From the NCBI GenBank assembly GCA_010692635.1, contig JAAHGL010000023.1, positions 26,186 to 90,185 of the forward strand: DNA of 64,000 nucleotides. The letters run 5' to 3'. Every line of letters begins with the position of its first letter. Position 1 is the first letter of the stretch. Positions 34,400-43,408 of the stretch are shown here, piece by piece. The translations under genes were made by a program, and so were the position numbers. The DNA is from Symploca sp. SIO2C1. Its GTDB lineage: Bacteria; Cyanobacteriota; Cyanobacteriia; Cyanobacteriales; Coleofasciculaceae. The notes under the pieces were generated by a model that saw only the letters and a list, made by a program, of their open reading frames with translations, was not told the origin of the DNA and searched no databases.

Positions 34400-37054
34400 A
34401 TGAAAAAATCAGCATCACCAAAAGCATTAGAACACGACAGTAAAATCGACGCTCCTTCTGAGACACTCCCAAAAACTCAGAGTAATTCAGAATCCTCCTC
34501 AGTCGGTTTTGATTTGGCAGCTATTGCAAGGATGCTCGAGTTACAAAATCAGGCTCCGCCCTTGGAGCCAGTTTCACGAGAGGAAACCCTACCACTCTCT
34601 TTTGCTCAGGAAAGACTCTGGTTACTACATCAATTATCACCAGAAAATCCTTGTTATCATCAGCCCATCGCTTTTCGTCTCGTCGGTTCGCTCAACGTTC
34701 CAGTTTTAGAACAAAGCCTGAAGGAAATTCTCCGTCGTCACGAAGCTTTACGCACCTCTTTTACAACTGTCGATGAGGAACCAGTCCAAGTGATCCAGCC
34801 GGATGGGGATTTTAGCTTATCAATTATAGATTTTACTGACATCCCCAATGCCGAATCCCAGCTCCCAGATTGTCTACTTAAGAAAATCCAAAAACCTTTC
34901 GACTTCAGTACTGGATCACTTTTGAGAGCTACCTTAGTACAACTGAGTAAGGAAGAGCATGTGCTGCTCTTTACCATGCACCACATTGCTTGTGACGGAT
35001 GGTCTGAAGGTTTGTTTTTAAAGGAACTATCACTCCTCTACGAAGCTTTCTCTAACGGCAAGGCTTCCCCTCTCCCAGAACTTCCAGTTCAGTATGCTGA
35101 CTTTGCTCACTGGCAACGGCAGTGGCTCAAGGATGAAAAGCTGGAGTCTCAGCTAAACTACTGGGAACAGCAACTGAGTGGTGATATTTCCGCACTACAG
35201 TTGCCTATTGACTACCCACGTCCGTTAGTCCAAACCCACCAAGGAGACTGTCAATCTCTAGTACTATCAGAGACTCTAACCAAGGCGCTCAAAGACTTCT
35301 GCGATCAAGAAAAAGTTACTCTCTTCGTAACCCTAATGGCAGTCTTTAAGACATTGCTCTACAGGTATACACAGCAGGAAGACATGATCCTGTGCTCACC
35401 TGTTGCTGGTCGCAATCGAAGTGAGATTAACGATAGCATTGGGTACTTCAATAATGTCTTGCCCATGCGCACCAATCTCGGAGGCAACCCCAGTTTTCGA
35501 GAATTGCTGAATCGATTCAAACAAACCTCTTCAGGAGCTACAGAGAACCAAGATGTACCTCTCCAAAAAATAGCGGATTTACCCAATTTAGCTGGTAAGC
35601 CATTGTCTCGAGGCATGTTTACGCTACTGAACACCCCAGAGCAGTCCCTAGAGCTACCAGGAATCACAATTAGTCCTTTCGAGGTTCACAATGGGGCAGC
35701 GGATTTTGATTTGTTCCTGTTAATGAAGGAGAAAGCGGGGCAAGTAACCGGGGTATTACAGTACAAAATTGACCTGTTTAAGGCTGAAAGCATCATCGAG
35801 ATGCTTGAACATTTTGAGGAGTTGCTAACAAGTCTCATTGCTAATCCAGAACAACGCCTCTCCTCATTACCCCTCTTGCGTGATCCCAGTACTCTGATTA
35901 CATCTGAGCCAATCAAGCAACAACCGCAAGAAGCTGTAGCTCCCCGGGATGACTTGGAAATCCAATTAACTAAGATTTGGGAGAAAGTTCTCAACAAAGG
36001 GTCTATTGGCGTCAGGGATAATTTCTTTGAACAGGGAGGGAGTTCATTACTCGCTCTACGCCTGGTAGCTGAAATCGAAAAAGTCCTCGACAAAAAACTT
36101 GCCTCGGCAGCTCTATTCCAAGCTCCCACCGTTGAACAACAAGCTGACATTCTTCGCTCTGGGGATGAACAATCTTCAGGAGGAAATTCCTCATTAGTGA
36201 AAATTCAACCTAATGGCACCAAGCCGCCTTTGTTTATAGTGCAAGTGCTGGGTGAAGGTCTTCGCTATGCTCTACCTCTGGCACGTCGTTTGGGTAACGA
36301 TCAACCTGTTTATGGATTATCAGTAGGGGTAATGGATGCAGATGCCTGGGATTTAGTAGAAGATGCCCAAGAGCAATATATCAATGACCTACGAAGTATC
36401 CAACCTAAAGGTCCTTATTTTCTGGTAGGTCCATTTTGCGGAGGCAGGTCAACATACAAAATAGCTCAGGCACTCCAATCCCAAGGTGAAGAGGTAGCTC
36501 TAGTAGGCTTGTTAAATACCATGAGAGATAATAGTGCCTTAAAACAAATGTCAGTTGGAGATAAAATATCTGCTCACTGGCATAACTTGTTAAGGAACGG
36601 AACTCCTTACATTATGAAGAAGAGCCAGAACAGTATTCATAATGTGCAGAATAAACTGATGAGTTTTTCCTACAAGTTTTGTGAGGGAATGGGGCTACCT
36701 ATGCCTCAATTTTTGCAAGACTTTGGTTATCGAGAAGAACAAAGCCAGGATCGAAATGCACGAAGGCAACAGCGCCGCGTACAGTTTCTCGGACAAAAAC
36801 GTAAAAAAACGCCAGAGGAAGAAAGGAGAGCAGATAACTTTGCCTTTGAATCAGAGACTTATACAGGTCGAGTAACTCTATTCCGACCGATCGATGAAAT
36901 TGACTTTTGTGCTCCTGATTTTGGTTGGGGCGAGCTAACACCAGGAGGATTAGACATCCATGATGTTCCTGGAGATAATTACACGATGTTTGACGAGCCC
37001 CAAGTCAAAGTTCTCGCTGAAAAATTGAAGGCTTACTTAGGGCTTCCTGAATAA
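34400..37054 (+). CDS. NRPS protein: C - PCP - TE, no adenylation domain, degenerate TE
   Basis: The 884-residue protein starts at ATG 34400 with AGGGG 6 nt upstream. A ~60-residue N-terminal tail resembles that of the second NRPS. Domain order: a condensation domain (about 70-500; LSFAQERLWLLHQL, intact HHIACDGWS, and YWEQQLSG), PCP (about 535-605; DNFFEQGGSSLLALRL with the pantetheinyl Ser) and a thioesterase-type alpha/beta hydrolase (about 625-880). There is no A domain, so its PCP must be loaded in trans or act as a relay. In the TE the nucleophile elbow reads GPFCGG instead of GxSxG or GYCFGG, the usual LxDT Asp reads LLNTMRD (Asn), and the usual PGDH His reads PGDNYTM (Asn). It therefore looks non-catalytic. 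Confidence 0.9.
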   Translation: MKKSASPKALEHDSKIDAPSETLPKTQSNSESSSVGFDLAAIARMLELQNQAPPLEPVSREETLPLSFAQERLWLLHQLSPENPCYHQPIAFRLVGSLNVPVLEQSLKEILRRHEALRTSFTTVDEEPVQVIQPDGDFSLSIIDFTDIPNAESQLPDCLLKKIQKPFDFSTGSLLRATLVQLSKEEHVLLFTMHHIACDGWSEGLFLKELSLLYEAFSNGKASPLPELPVQYADFAHWQRQWLKDEKLESQLNYWEQQLSGDISALQLPIDYPRPLVQTHQGDCQSLVLSETLTKALKDFCDQEKVTLFVTLMAVFKTLLYRYTQQEDMILCSPVAGRNRSEINDSIGYFNNVLPMRTNLGGNPSFRELLNRFKQTSSGATENQDVPLQKIADLPNLAGKPLSRGMFTLLNTPEQSLELPGITISPFEVHNGAADFDLFLLMKEKAGQVTGVLQYKIDLFKAESIIEMLEHFEELLTSLIANPEQRLSSLPLLRDPSTLITSEPIKQQPQEAVAPRDDLEIQLTKIWEKVLNKGSIGVRDNFFEQGGSSLLALRLVAEIEKVLDKKLASAALFQAPTVEQQADILRSGDEQSSGGNSSLVKIQPNGTKPPLFIVQVLGEGLRYALPLARRLGNDQPVYGLSVGVMDADAWDLVEDAQEQYINDLRSIQPKGPYFLVGPFCGGRSTYKIAQALQSQGEEVALVGLLNTMRDNSALKQMSVGDKISAHWHNLLRNGTPYIMKKSQNSIHNVQNKLMSFSYKFCEGMGLPMPQFLQDFGYREEQSQDRNARRQQRRVQFLGQKRKKTPEEERRADNFAFESETYTGRVTLFRPIDEIDFCAPDFGWGELTPGGLDIHDVPGDNYTMFDEPQVKVLAEKLKAYLGLPE

Positions 37055-37149
37055 GTGTGGAAGAATTATGAGCTGTTCTTGTTAAAAATTGTCCAGTCAT
37101 AATCATAATGGCTGCCAACTTAAGGCGGGACAAAAATAGGAGAGATTAG

Positions 37150-37196
37150 GGAGTTTGTTCGCTATTTATTTTCGCGAACAAACTCCGGTTTTTATT
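37150..37196 (+). terminator. Intrinsic terminator after the C-PCP-TE gene
   Basis: GGAGTTTGTTCGC (37150-37162) pairs with 37174-37186 around an 11-nt loop and is followed by GGTTTTTATT. It lies about 95 bp after the stop and probably ends the transcript begun at the chorismatase-ligase gene, separating it from the second NRPS gene. Confidence 0.8.
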
Positions 37197-37295
37197 CTAT
37201 CCCTTGACCTTCATGTGACACCGATGAGTCATATACAGCGTTTTTCATTTAGATGAGGTACAAAGAGCCTGGTTTTTGGGAATGGGGAATGGGGA

Positions 37296-37333
37296 ATAGG
37301 ATCTGTACCTCACTAGACTGAGAAATGCTGTAA
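37296..37333. repeat. 38-bp dispersed direct repeat, copy 2
   Basis: Identical to 1466-1503, same orientation. It lies in the 1.8-kb gap between the two NRPS genes, which contains repeats, a leader relic and no convincing gene. Confidence 0.8.
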
Positions 37334-37644
37334 GTCTGACCAACTTTCTTTGAGAGCGTCTATAGCAGTTTCTAACTCCGTGTAGCACAGTAACTATGAC
37401 ATAGCTTTGTTCTACTCTTGGCTAGGGTGTATTACATGGAGTCTGAAAACGCTATATCACCTTGGATAGCTCTTCAATTTGAACCCTTCTGACTACTTGA
37501 ATCACTCCCTCAACGTGAGCAGCACTACCTGCGGAACCAAGCTCCCTCAGTGTAGATTTGGTTGGTGCAGGCTTCTAGAGCTGCAATGGCAGTTTGCAAT
37601 CGCTCGGCTCTGGCAATCTTGTCTTGTTGTTTGTCTTTGAGAGC

Positions 37645-37770
37645 AATAGAATCCTTACTCTATAAGCATTCTTAATTCTTAATTCTTAATTCCGCGCAGC
37701 GGTACTAGTGCAGCTTGGCGGAAATAAGTGACCAGTTAAAAAGGTTAAAAAGCTTGTACAGTAAGCTTTC
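37645..37770. repeat. Two adjoining dispersed repeats in inverted orientation
   Basis: 37705-37770 is the inverted copy of 16815-16881. The adjoining 37645-37706 (actctataagcattc ... ccgcgcagcggtact) is an inverted copy of 59477-59541. The two repeats overlap by about two bases here but are far apart elsewhere. Confidence 0.8.
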
Positions 37771-38153
37771 TTACCTTCTGCCTTCTGCCTTCTTATACTA
37801 GTTAGTTTAACCGAAGTATCTTTGAGACTAGCCTGCCATTGGGGAGATAGTTATATTTTGGTTTGTAGCACTGTTTTTTAGCAAAAATCCTATAGTGGAA
37901 GTTGATTTAGGGGACTCTACATAATATTTCTTTTTTTTGCAAGTCCCATAGGTAATACCAACGTCAATGAAGAATGTAGAATCACTTATACATTCTTCAT
38001 TCTTCATTCTTTATTGATTATTTTTATCCTACTCTAATCACTCGCTGGTTGTAGTCCTCATGGATTACATTTCACTTAACTTAATCATAGGCTAGTTGAT
38101 TACCCTATTCCCAACAAGCACTACTTTTTACTGTGAGCAATTTCAAGTAGATT

Positions 38154-38384
38154 TGGTATAAATAAAATTCTTTATAAATTATTGATATCTGTGCTAAGAT
38201 AACAAATTTAAAAAATAGATTAGAGAGCAATCTAGTACTTCTAAATCAAACAGGGTTGTTATAGTAAGAATCTATAGATTCAGGGTGTTAGGATAAATAT
38301 CACATCAAAATAAGTGATATTGCTTTGAAGCGATGATAAAAAAGATTGAATCATCAGCTTGAGAACGCAAAAGGATTAGACCTC
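38154..38384 (+). pseudogene. Duplicated leader and 5' relic of the chorismatase-ligase gene
   Basis: Collinear with 29836-30057. It shares ATTAGAGAGCAATCTAGT (38219-38236), CAGGGTGTTA and CACATCAAAA, and then the first codons: ATGGAATCATTAGCTTTAGA in the gene corresponds to ATTGAATCATCAGCTTGAGA here. The start codon has become ATT and an in-frame TGA is present, so it is not translated. The flanks up to 38923 show no gene. Confidence 0.7.
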
Positions 38385-38923
38385 ACAGGGTGACAAGCTA
38401 CCTAAAAACTATGCACGGTGTGGGGTGTAGGTAAGAATTGAATTTCTTTTTGTGGATCACTAATAATTAAGAGCACAAGATTTGGCGCTCAGGGATATAT
38501 GTGCTCTAGTTTCATTGTCAATCAACAAATACAAAACAACAGGTAAATTCAGAAAAAGAAAAAACTTTGTTTCTTTCATCCATAATGGGTGTCGCTGCTG
38601 TATCAAGATTTTGCAATGTGTATCTTACGAGCTTTTCGCTATCAGCTATCAGCAGAAGCTGATGCAGTAGACAATCGCTAATAGCAACGGATGAGGTGAA
38701 ACATATTGTTTGTGAAAATCTCAAGTTCTTCCTGGAGTTTGGGTTTCAAAATGTTTTTCTTAGGAATTAAGGCTGTATTTTTTTCAAGATAAAACAGCTT
38801 GTCAAACCCCTTCATCCTTTTTCATTTATCTAGGTCTAAATCAAGAGTATCTATACGCAACCTGGGTTCAGGTTGGGTAAAATCTCCATCTTTAATGTTA
38901 ATCAATTAAAAACCAGTAGTACC

Positions 38924-41900
38924 ATGGGACAATTAGAGACTAAAATCCCCAATATCTCACTAAAAACATTGGAGGATGACAGCAAAGCTGAAGCTGTTTC
39001 TGAAATGCCTCCACCAGCTCACAGCAATTCAGAAGCAGCCCCAGTAGATCGTTTAGCAGCAATTGCGGCGATCATCGCGTTACAAAATCAGGCTCCTCCC
39101 TTGGAGCCAATTGCACGAGATGGAAACTTACCAGTTTCTTTTGCTCAAGAAAGGTTCTGGATTCTCCACGAGTTAGCACCAGATAATCCCTTTTATAACG
39201 AATCTGTAGCCTTTCGGATTTCAGGTCAACTGAATATTACTGCACTCGAACAAAGCTTTAACGAAATCTTCCGACGCCACGAAGCTTTACGTACTTCCTT
39301 TGTTATGGAGGATGAGGAACTAGTCCAAATTATTCCTTCGAGTTGGGATTTTAACTTGTCGATTGTTGATGTCACAACTGTCCCCAATCCCGAATCGAAA
39401 ATTCAAACCTTCATCACACAAGAAGTTAAGAAACCTTTTAACCTCAAGAAAGAGTTGCTTTTGCGACCAGCTTTGCTGAAGCTAGGTGAAGAGGATTGGG
39501 TGTTGGTTGTGACTGTCCATCATATTGTCTTTGACAAATGGTCTGAAAGTTTGTTGTTCCAGGAATTGACAGCCCTTTATGAAGCTTTCAACCTTGGCAA
39601 GCCTTCGACCCTGCCTGAATTACCAATCCAGTACACAGACTTTGCTCACTGGCAACTTCAGTGGCTCAAGAAAGAAGTCCTAGACGAACAACTAAACTAC
39701 TGGCAACAGCAATTAGGGGGTCGTCTCCCCAGACTCCATTTGCCTACTGACTACCCCTATCCGTCGAAACAAGACTACCGGGGTGCGAAAAAATACCTGG
39801 TGCTATCTAAAAACCTCACCGAAGCTCTCAAAAACCTGAGTCGTCAGGAAGGTGAAGGTGCCAGCCTATTTATGACTCTGTTGGCGGCATTCAAAACCTT
39901 GCTCTATCGCTATACAGGGGAAGAAGACATCATTGTTGGCACACCGGTTGCAGGGCGTAACCAAATCAAGACCGAGAAACTGATGGGTTGCTTCCTCAAC
40001 TCCCTGGCAATGCGTTCTGACATGTCCGGCAATCCTACTTTTGTGCAGCTACTCCATCGAATCAGAGAAGTAGTTCAACAAGCCTATGCTAACCAGGATA
40101 TACCCTTCGAGAAGGTATTAGAAAAACTAGATGTAGACAGAAGCCCAAGCCACAGCCCAGTATTCGATGTCATGCTTAACTTGCTGAATACTCCGCAAAA
40201 AGCTTTAGAACTATCTGAGCTCAATCTCACTCCCTTAGAACTGCTCGAACCAGATTCACAATTCTCCATGACTCTCTATGTGGAGCAGCATGGGAGTGAA
40301 CTACATCTAATTCTACTTTACCAGCAGGCTTTGTTTACTTCTGAACGTATGGTTGGCTTGCTCAATCAATTCCAGCATCTGCTCGAACAGATTGTGGCTA
40401 ACCCAGAAAAACCGATTAAGTCCTATTCCCTGGTAACGCCAGAATCGAGTTCCTTACTTCCAGATCAAAGTGCGGCTTTGCCTGAACCACACTATGAACC
40501 TGTAACCAACTTGTTTGCCTCTTGGGTCAAGTCTACACCAGAACATCCAGCCATCTGCCAAGGCGATCGCACCTGGAGCTACAGTGAATTGTCTGCAAGT
40601 GCTCAGGCTTTAGCACAAGTGCTACGGAGTAGAGGCATTGAGAAAGGAGAGCCGGTGGCAGTCTGCGGCTCCCGTAGTTTTGGGCTGATTGCCAGTATCA
40701 TCAGCGTACTCTTGAATGGAAGTGTATTGCTGACGATCGATCAAAACCTGCCTCAGCAGCGGCAGCAGCTGATACTTCAAGAAGCTAAAGCCAAGTACTT
40801 ATTATATGTGGGTAATCAGTCTTCAGCAGATGAGTGGATGGGTGAATCTGTGGAGATTATCAGCGTAGCCGAAGATACAGGGCAAGCAATCGATGTAGCA
40901 ATAGCCAACCCTCAAGGGATAGAACTACCGGCAATCACCCCTGAAGATACTGCCTACATTTTCTTTACTTCGGGTACTACTGGAGTTCCCAAAGGAGTCT
41001 TAGGAGTTCACAAAGGAATAAGCCATTTCCTCAACTGGCAGCGGCAAACATTTGATGTCGGACAAAAAGACCGCATTGCTCAAATAACAGGTCTTTCTTT
41101 TGATGCGGTACTCAGGGATATTTTTCTACCTTTGACCAGTGGCTCTACCCTTTGTCTCTTGGAGGCAACTGGTGATCTGAGTTCCTCCTACATTTTACCT
41201 TGGTTAGAACAAGAGCAGATTTCCTTATTGCATACTGTCCCCACTCTGGCACAATCCTGGTTAGTTGAGATACCTTCTGGCATCTCTCTGCGGGCATTGC
41301 GGCGGGTGTTTTTTACTGGAGAACCTCTAACAGATCAACTGATAACTCGATGGCGTAAGGCTTTTCCCGAGGCAGGTGAAATTATTAATTTCTATGGCCC
41401 GACAGAGACAACGATGGTGAAGTTCTACTACCGAGTGCCAGGAGATAATCCTTTGCCAGGAGTACAGCCTATCGGCTACCCTCAACCCTCAACTCAAGGA
41501 CTGATTTTAGGGGAGAACAACCAGTTATGTGGCATTGGTGAACCTGGTCAAATTGTGATCCGAACACCATTCCGAACTTTGGGCTACATCAACGCTCCTG
41601 CAGAAAATCACAAGCAGTTTGTGCAGAATCCTGAACGTGACGATCCAAAGGATTTACTTTACTATACAGGCGATCGCGGACGCTATCGTTTAGATGGTTC
41701 TATGGAAATTCTTGGTCGCATCGATCATCAAGTCAAAATTCGGGGGATGCGCATTGAGCCAGGGGAAATTGAGACAGCGTTGAATCAACACCCTACTGTA
41801 GGGCAAAACTTAATTTTAGCCCATGAGATTAACCCTGGAGACAAACGCCTTATCGCTTATGTTATCCCCAATCAGAAAGAAGTCTGCAAAAACGATGAAT

Positions 41901-43075
41901 TGCGAGATTTTTTGAAGCCGAGGCTACCTAACTTCATGATTCCCTCTGCTTTTATGATGCTAGATGTTTTTCCTCGAACTCCCAACGGCAAAATTGATCG
42001 CCGTGCTCTACCTGTTCCAGATGTAACTCAGCCAGACTCACCAACAGATGTTGTAATTCCCCGAAATCAATTAGAACGGGAGTTAACCAAGATTTGGGAA
42101 AAGGTTCTGGGTATCAAATCCATCGGTGTAAAGGACGATTTCTTTGACCTAGGAGGAAACTCTCTACTAGCTGTCAGCCTCATCGGTAAAATACAGAAAA
42201 CATTCGACAAAAATCTCTCTCTAGCTACCCTCTTCCAAGAATCGACGATTGAGCAACTGGCCAAGATTTTACGCCAGGAAGGATGGTCAGCCCCTAAGTC
42301 CTCCCTAGTACCAATTCAAACTGGTGGTTCTAAAGATCCTTTCTTCTTTATCAACTCAATCGGTTACACCAGAAAGTTTGCCCCTTATCTTGGTTCTGAC
42401 CAACCCTGTTACGGTCTGAGCATTTTTCAGCTAAGGGACCTAGATGAACAAAAAATTGCCGACCTCACAATTGGAGATATTGCTGAGCAATTTATTAAAG
42501 ATATGCGTGCTATCCAGCCTGAGGGACCTTATCTTTTGGGAGTATACTGTGGTGATTTCCGCATAGGAATTGAAGTAGCACAACAGCTCCATCAACAAGG
42601 ACAGAAGGTAGGTCTGTTAGCTCTCATCGATGCGATTTGGGAACCCCGCGAGTTAGGACTTTATTTTTATTGGCACAACTTTCGCCAATTTGGATTTAGC
42701 TACCTCCTCTACAAAGTGAACCAGAGAATAGAGTTCATCAAAAGAAAAATTATTCTCTACAAAAACAGTATTAAGGGTAAGTTTTACTCGAAAACTGGCT
42801 CTACTGTACCGAAACATCTCCAAGATGTTAACTTGGTCAATAATTATTACCAATTTGGACGTGATTATGTACCGCAAGTTTATCCAGGTAAGCTCACCTT
42901 CTTAGCTTCTAGCGAGTGGCGGGTAAGAAACTCAGGCAAATTGGAAAGTTTAGCCGTTGGAGGAGTAGAGACCCATGAGATTCATGGATATCACCATAAT
43001 CTATTTGAAGAACCTCAAATACAGGTTCTCGCAGAAAAATTGAAGGCTTGCTTAGATAAGGCTCAGGAGGATTAA
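38924..43075 (+). CDS. NRPS module: C - A - PCP - TE
   Basis: The protein has 1,383 residues from ATG 38924 (the open frame reaches further upstream only via a TTG). Order: a condensation domain (about 75-510; HHIVFDKWS keeps the second His and Asp but has Lys in place of Gly), adenylation (about 540-1035; FFTSGTTGVPKG, NFYGPTETT, YYTGDRGRY, GRIDHQVKIRGMRIEPGEIE, NGKIDRRALP), PCP (about 1050-1120; DDFFDLGGNSLLAV) and a thioesterase (about 1135-1380). The TE elbow is GVYCGD with Cys near residue 1208; LALIDA and HGYHHNLF keep Asp and His. By eye the ten A-domain pocket residues read D-A-R-H-F-T-F-M-V-K, resembling codes for Asp-type acids. This protein probably adds the amino acid and releases the product. 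Confidence 0.92.
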   Translation: MGQLETKIPNISLKTLEDDSKAEAVSEMPPPAHSNSEAAPVDRLAAIAAIIALQNQAPPLEPIARDGNLPVSFAQERFWILHELAPDNPFYNESVAFRISGQLNITALEQSFNEIFRRHEALRTSFVMEDEELVQIIPSSWDFNLSIVDVTTVPNPESKIQTFITQEVKKPFNLKKELLLRPALLKLGEEDWVLVVTVHHIVFDKWSESLLFQELTALYEAFNLGKPSTLPELPIQYTDFAHWQLQWLKKEVLDEQLNYWQQQLGGRLPRLHLPTDYPYPSKQDYRGAKKYLVLSKNLTEALKNLSRQEGEGASLFMTLLAAFKTLLYRYTGEEDIIVGTPVAGRNQIKTEKLMGCFLNSLAMRSDMSGNPTFVQLLHRIREVVQQAYANQDIPFEKVLEKLDVDRSPSHSPVFDVMLNLLNTPQKALELSELNLTPLELLEPDSQFSMTLYVEQHGSELHLILLYQQALFTSERMVGLLNQFQHLLEQIVANPEKPIKSYSLVTPESSSLLPDQSAALPEPHYEPVTNLFASWVKSTPEHPAICQGDRTWSYSELSASAQALAQVLRSRGIEKGEPVAVCGSRSFGLIASIISVLLNGSVLLTIDQNLPQQRQQLILQEAKAKYLLYVGNQSSADEWMGESVEIISVAEDTGQAIDVAIANPQGIELPAITPEDTAYIFFTSGTTGVPKGVLGVHKGISHFLNWQRQTFDVGQKDRIAQITGLSFDAVLRDIFLPLTSGSTLCLLEATGDLSSSYILPWLEQEQISLLHTVPTLAQSWLVEIPSGISLRALRRVFFTGEPLTDQLITRWRKAFPEAGEIINFYGPTETTMVKFYYRVPGDNPLPGVQPIGYPQPSTQGLILGENNQLCGIGEPGQIVIRTPFRTLGYINAPAENHKQFVQNPERDDPKDLLYYTGDRGRYRLDGSMEILGRIDHQVKIRGMRIEPGEIETALNQHPTVGQNLILAHEINPGDKRLIAYVIPNQKEVCKNDELRDFLKPRLPNFMIPSAFMMLDVFPRTPNGKIDRRALPVPDVTQPDSPTDVVIPRNQLERELTKIWEKVLGIKSIGVKDDFFDLGGNSLLAVSLIGKIQKTFDKNLSLATLFQESTIEQLAKILRQEGWSAPKSSLVPIQTGGSKDPFFFINSIGYTRKFAPYLGSDQPCYGLSIFQLRDLDEQKIADLTIGDIAEQFIKDMRAIQPEGPYLLGVYCGDFRIGIEVAQQLHQQGQKVGLLALIDAIWEPRELGLYFYWHNFRQFGFSYLLYKVNQRIEFIKRKIILYKNSIKGKFYSKTGSTVPKHLQDVNLVNNYYQFGRDYVPQVYPGKLTFLASSEWRVRNSGKLESLAVGGVETHEIHGYHHNLFEEPQIQVLAEKLKACLDKAQED

Positions 43076-43101
43076 TACTAGATCGAGCACAGCAACCCTC
43101 T

Positions 43102-43317
43102 TGTTTCTCGAGAGCTCCTGAGGAGCTCTTCGCGCCCCCAATTGAATAAGAGAAACACGAGGTAGGAGCAGTAGGGGCGAAGCATTTGGGTAATAATTTA
43201 AGCACATAAACCCGGTGTATACCTGTCCAAATGCTTCGCCCAACCCCCTTGCGGCTGAGTGTGTTTCTTAAGAGCTCCCCAGGAGCGCTTCGCGCCCCCA
43301 ATTGAATCGGAGAAACA
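43102..43317. repeat. 56-bp direct repeats flanking an inverted repeat
   Basis: 43102-43157 and 43262-43317 are 56-bp copies with few mismatches, offset by 160 bp. Between them, GGGCGAAGCATTTGG (43175-43189) pairs with 43227-43241. It sits just after the NRPS stop and could also work as its terminator region. Confidence 0.8.
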
Positions 43318-43327
43318 ATTCTCTTCC

Positions 43328-43373
43328 ATTAGCAATTAGCCATTAGCAATTAGCCATTAGCAATTAGCAATTA
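43328..43373. repeat. Heptamer array (attagcc/attagca)n
   Basis: About six to seven units lie between the cluster and the desaturase gene. The 3' flank ctttgagcatgtttctc resembles the flanks of the arrays at 55500 and 59550 (complement). Confidence 0.85.
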
Positions 43374-43408
43374 CCTTTGAGCATGTTTCTCAAGAGTAAT
43401 TCCCCAAT

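Noticed and set aside
38482..38670. Small frame upstream of the second NRPS
   Set aside because: No start signal or family; lies in decayed duplicated DNA.
27859..43075. Assignment to a named natural product
   Set aside because: No known cluster matched the chorismatase-ligase, LLM, ACP, C-PCP-TE, C-A-PCP-TE order from memory; naming one would be invention.
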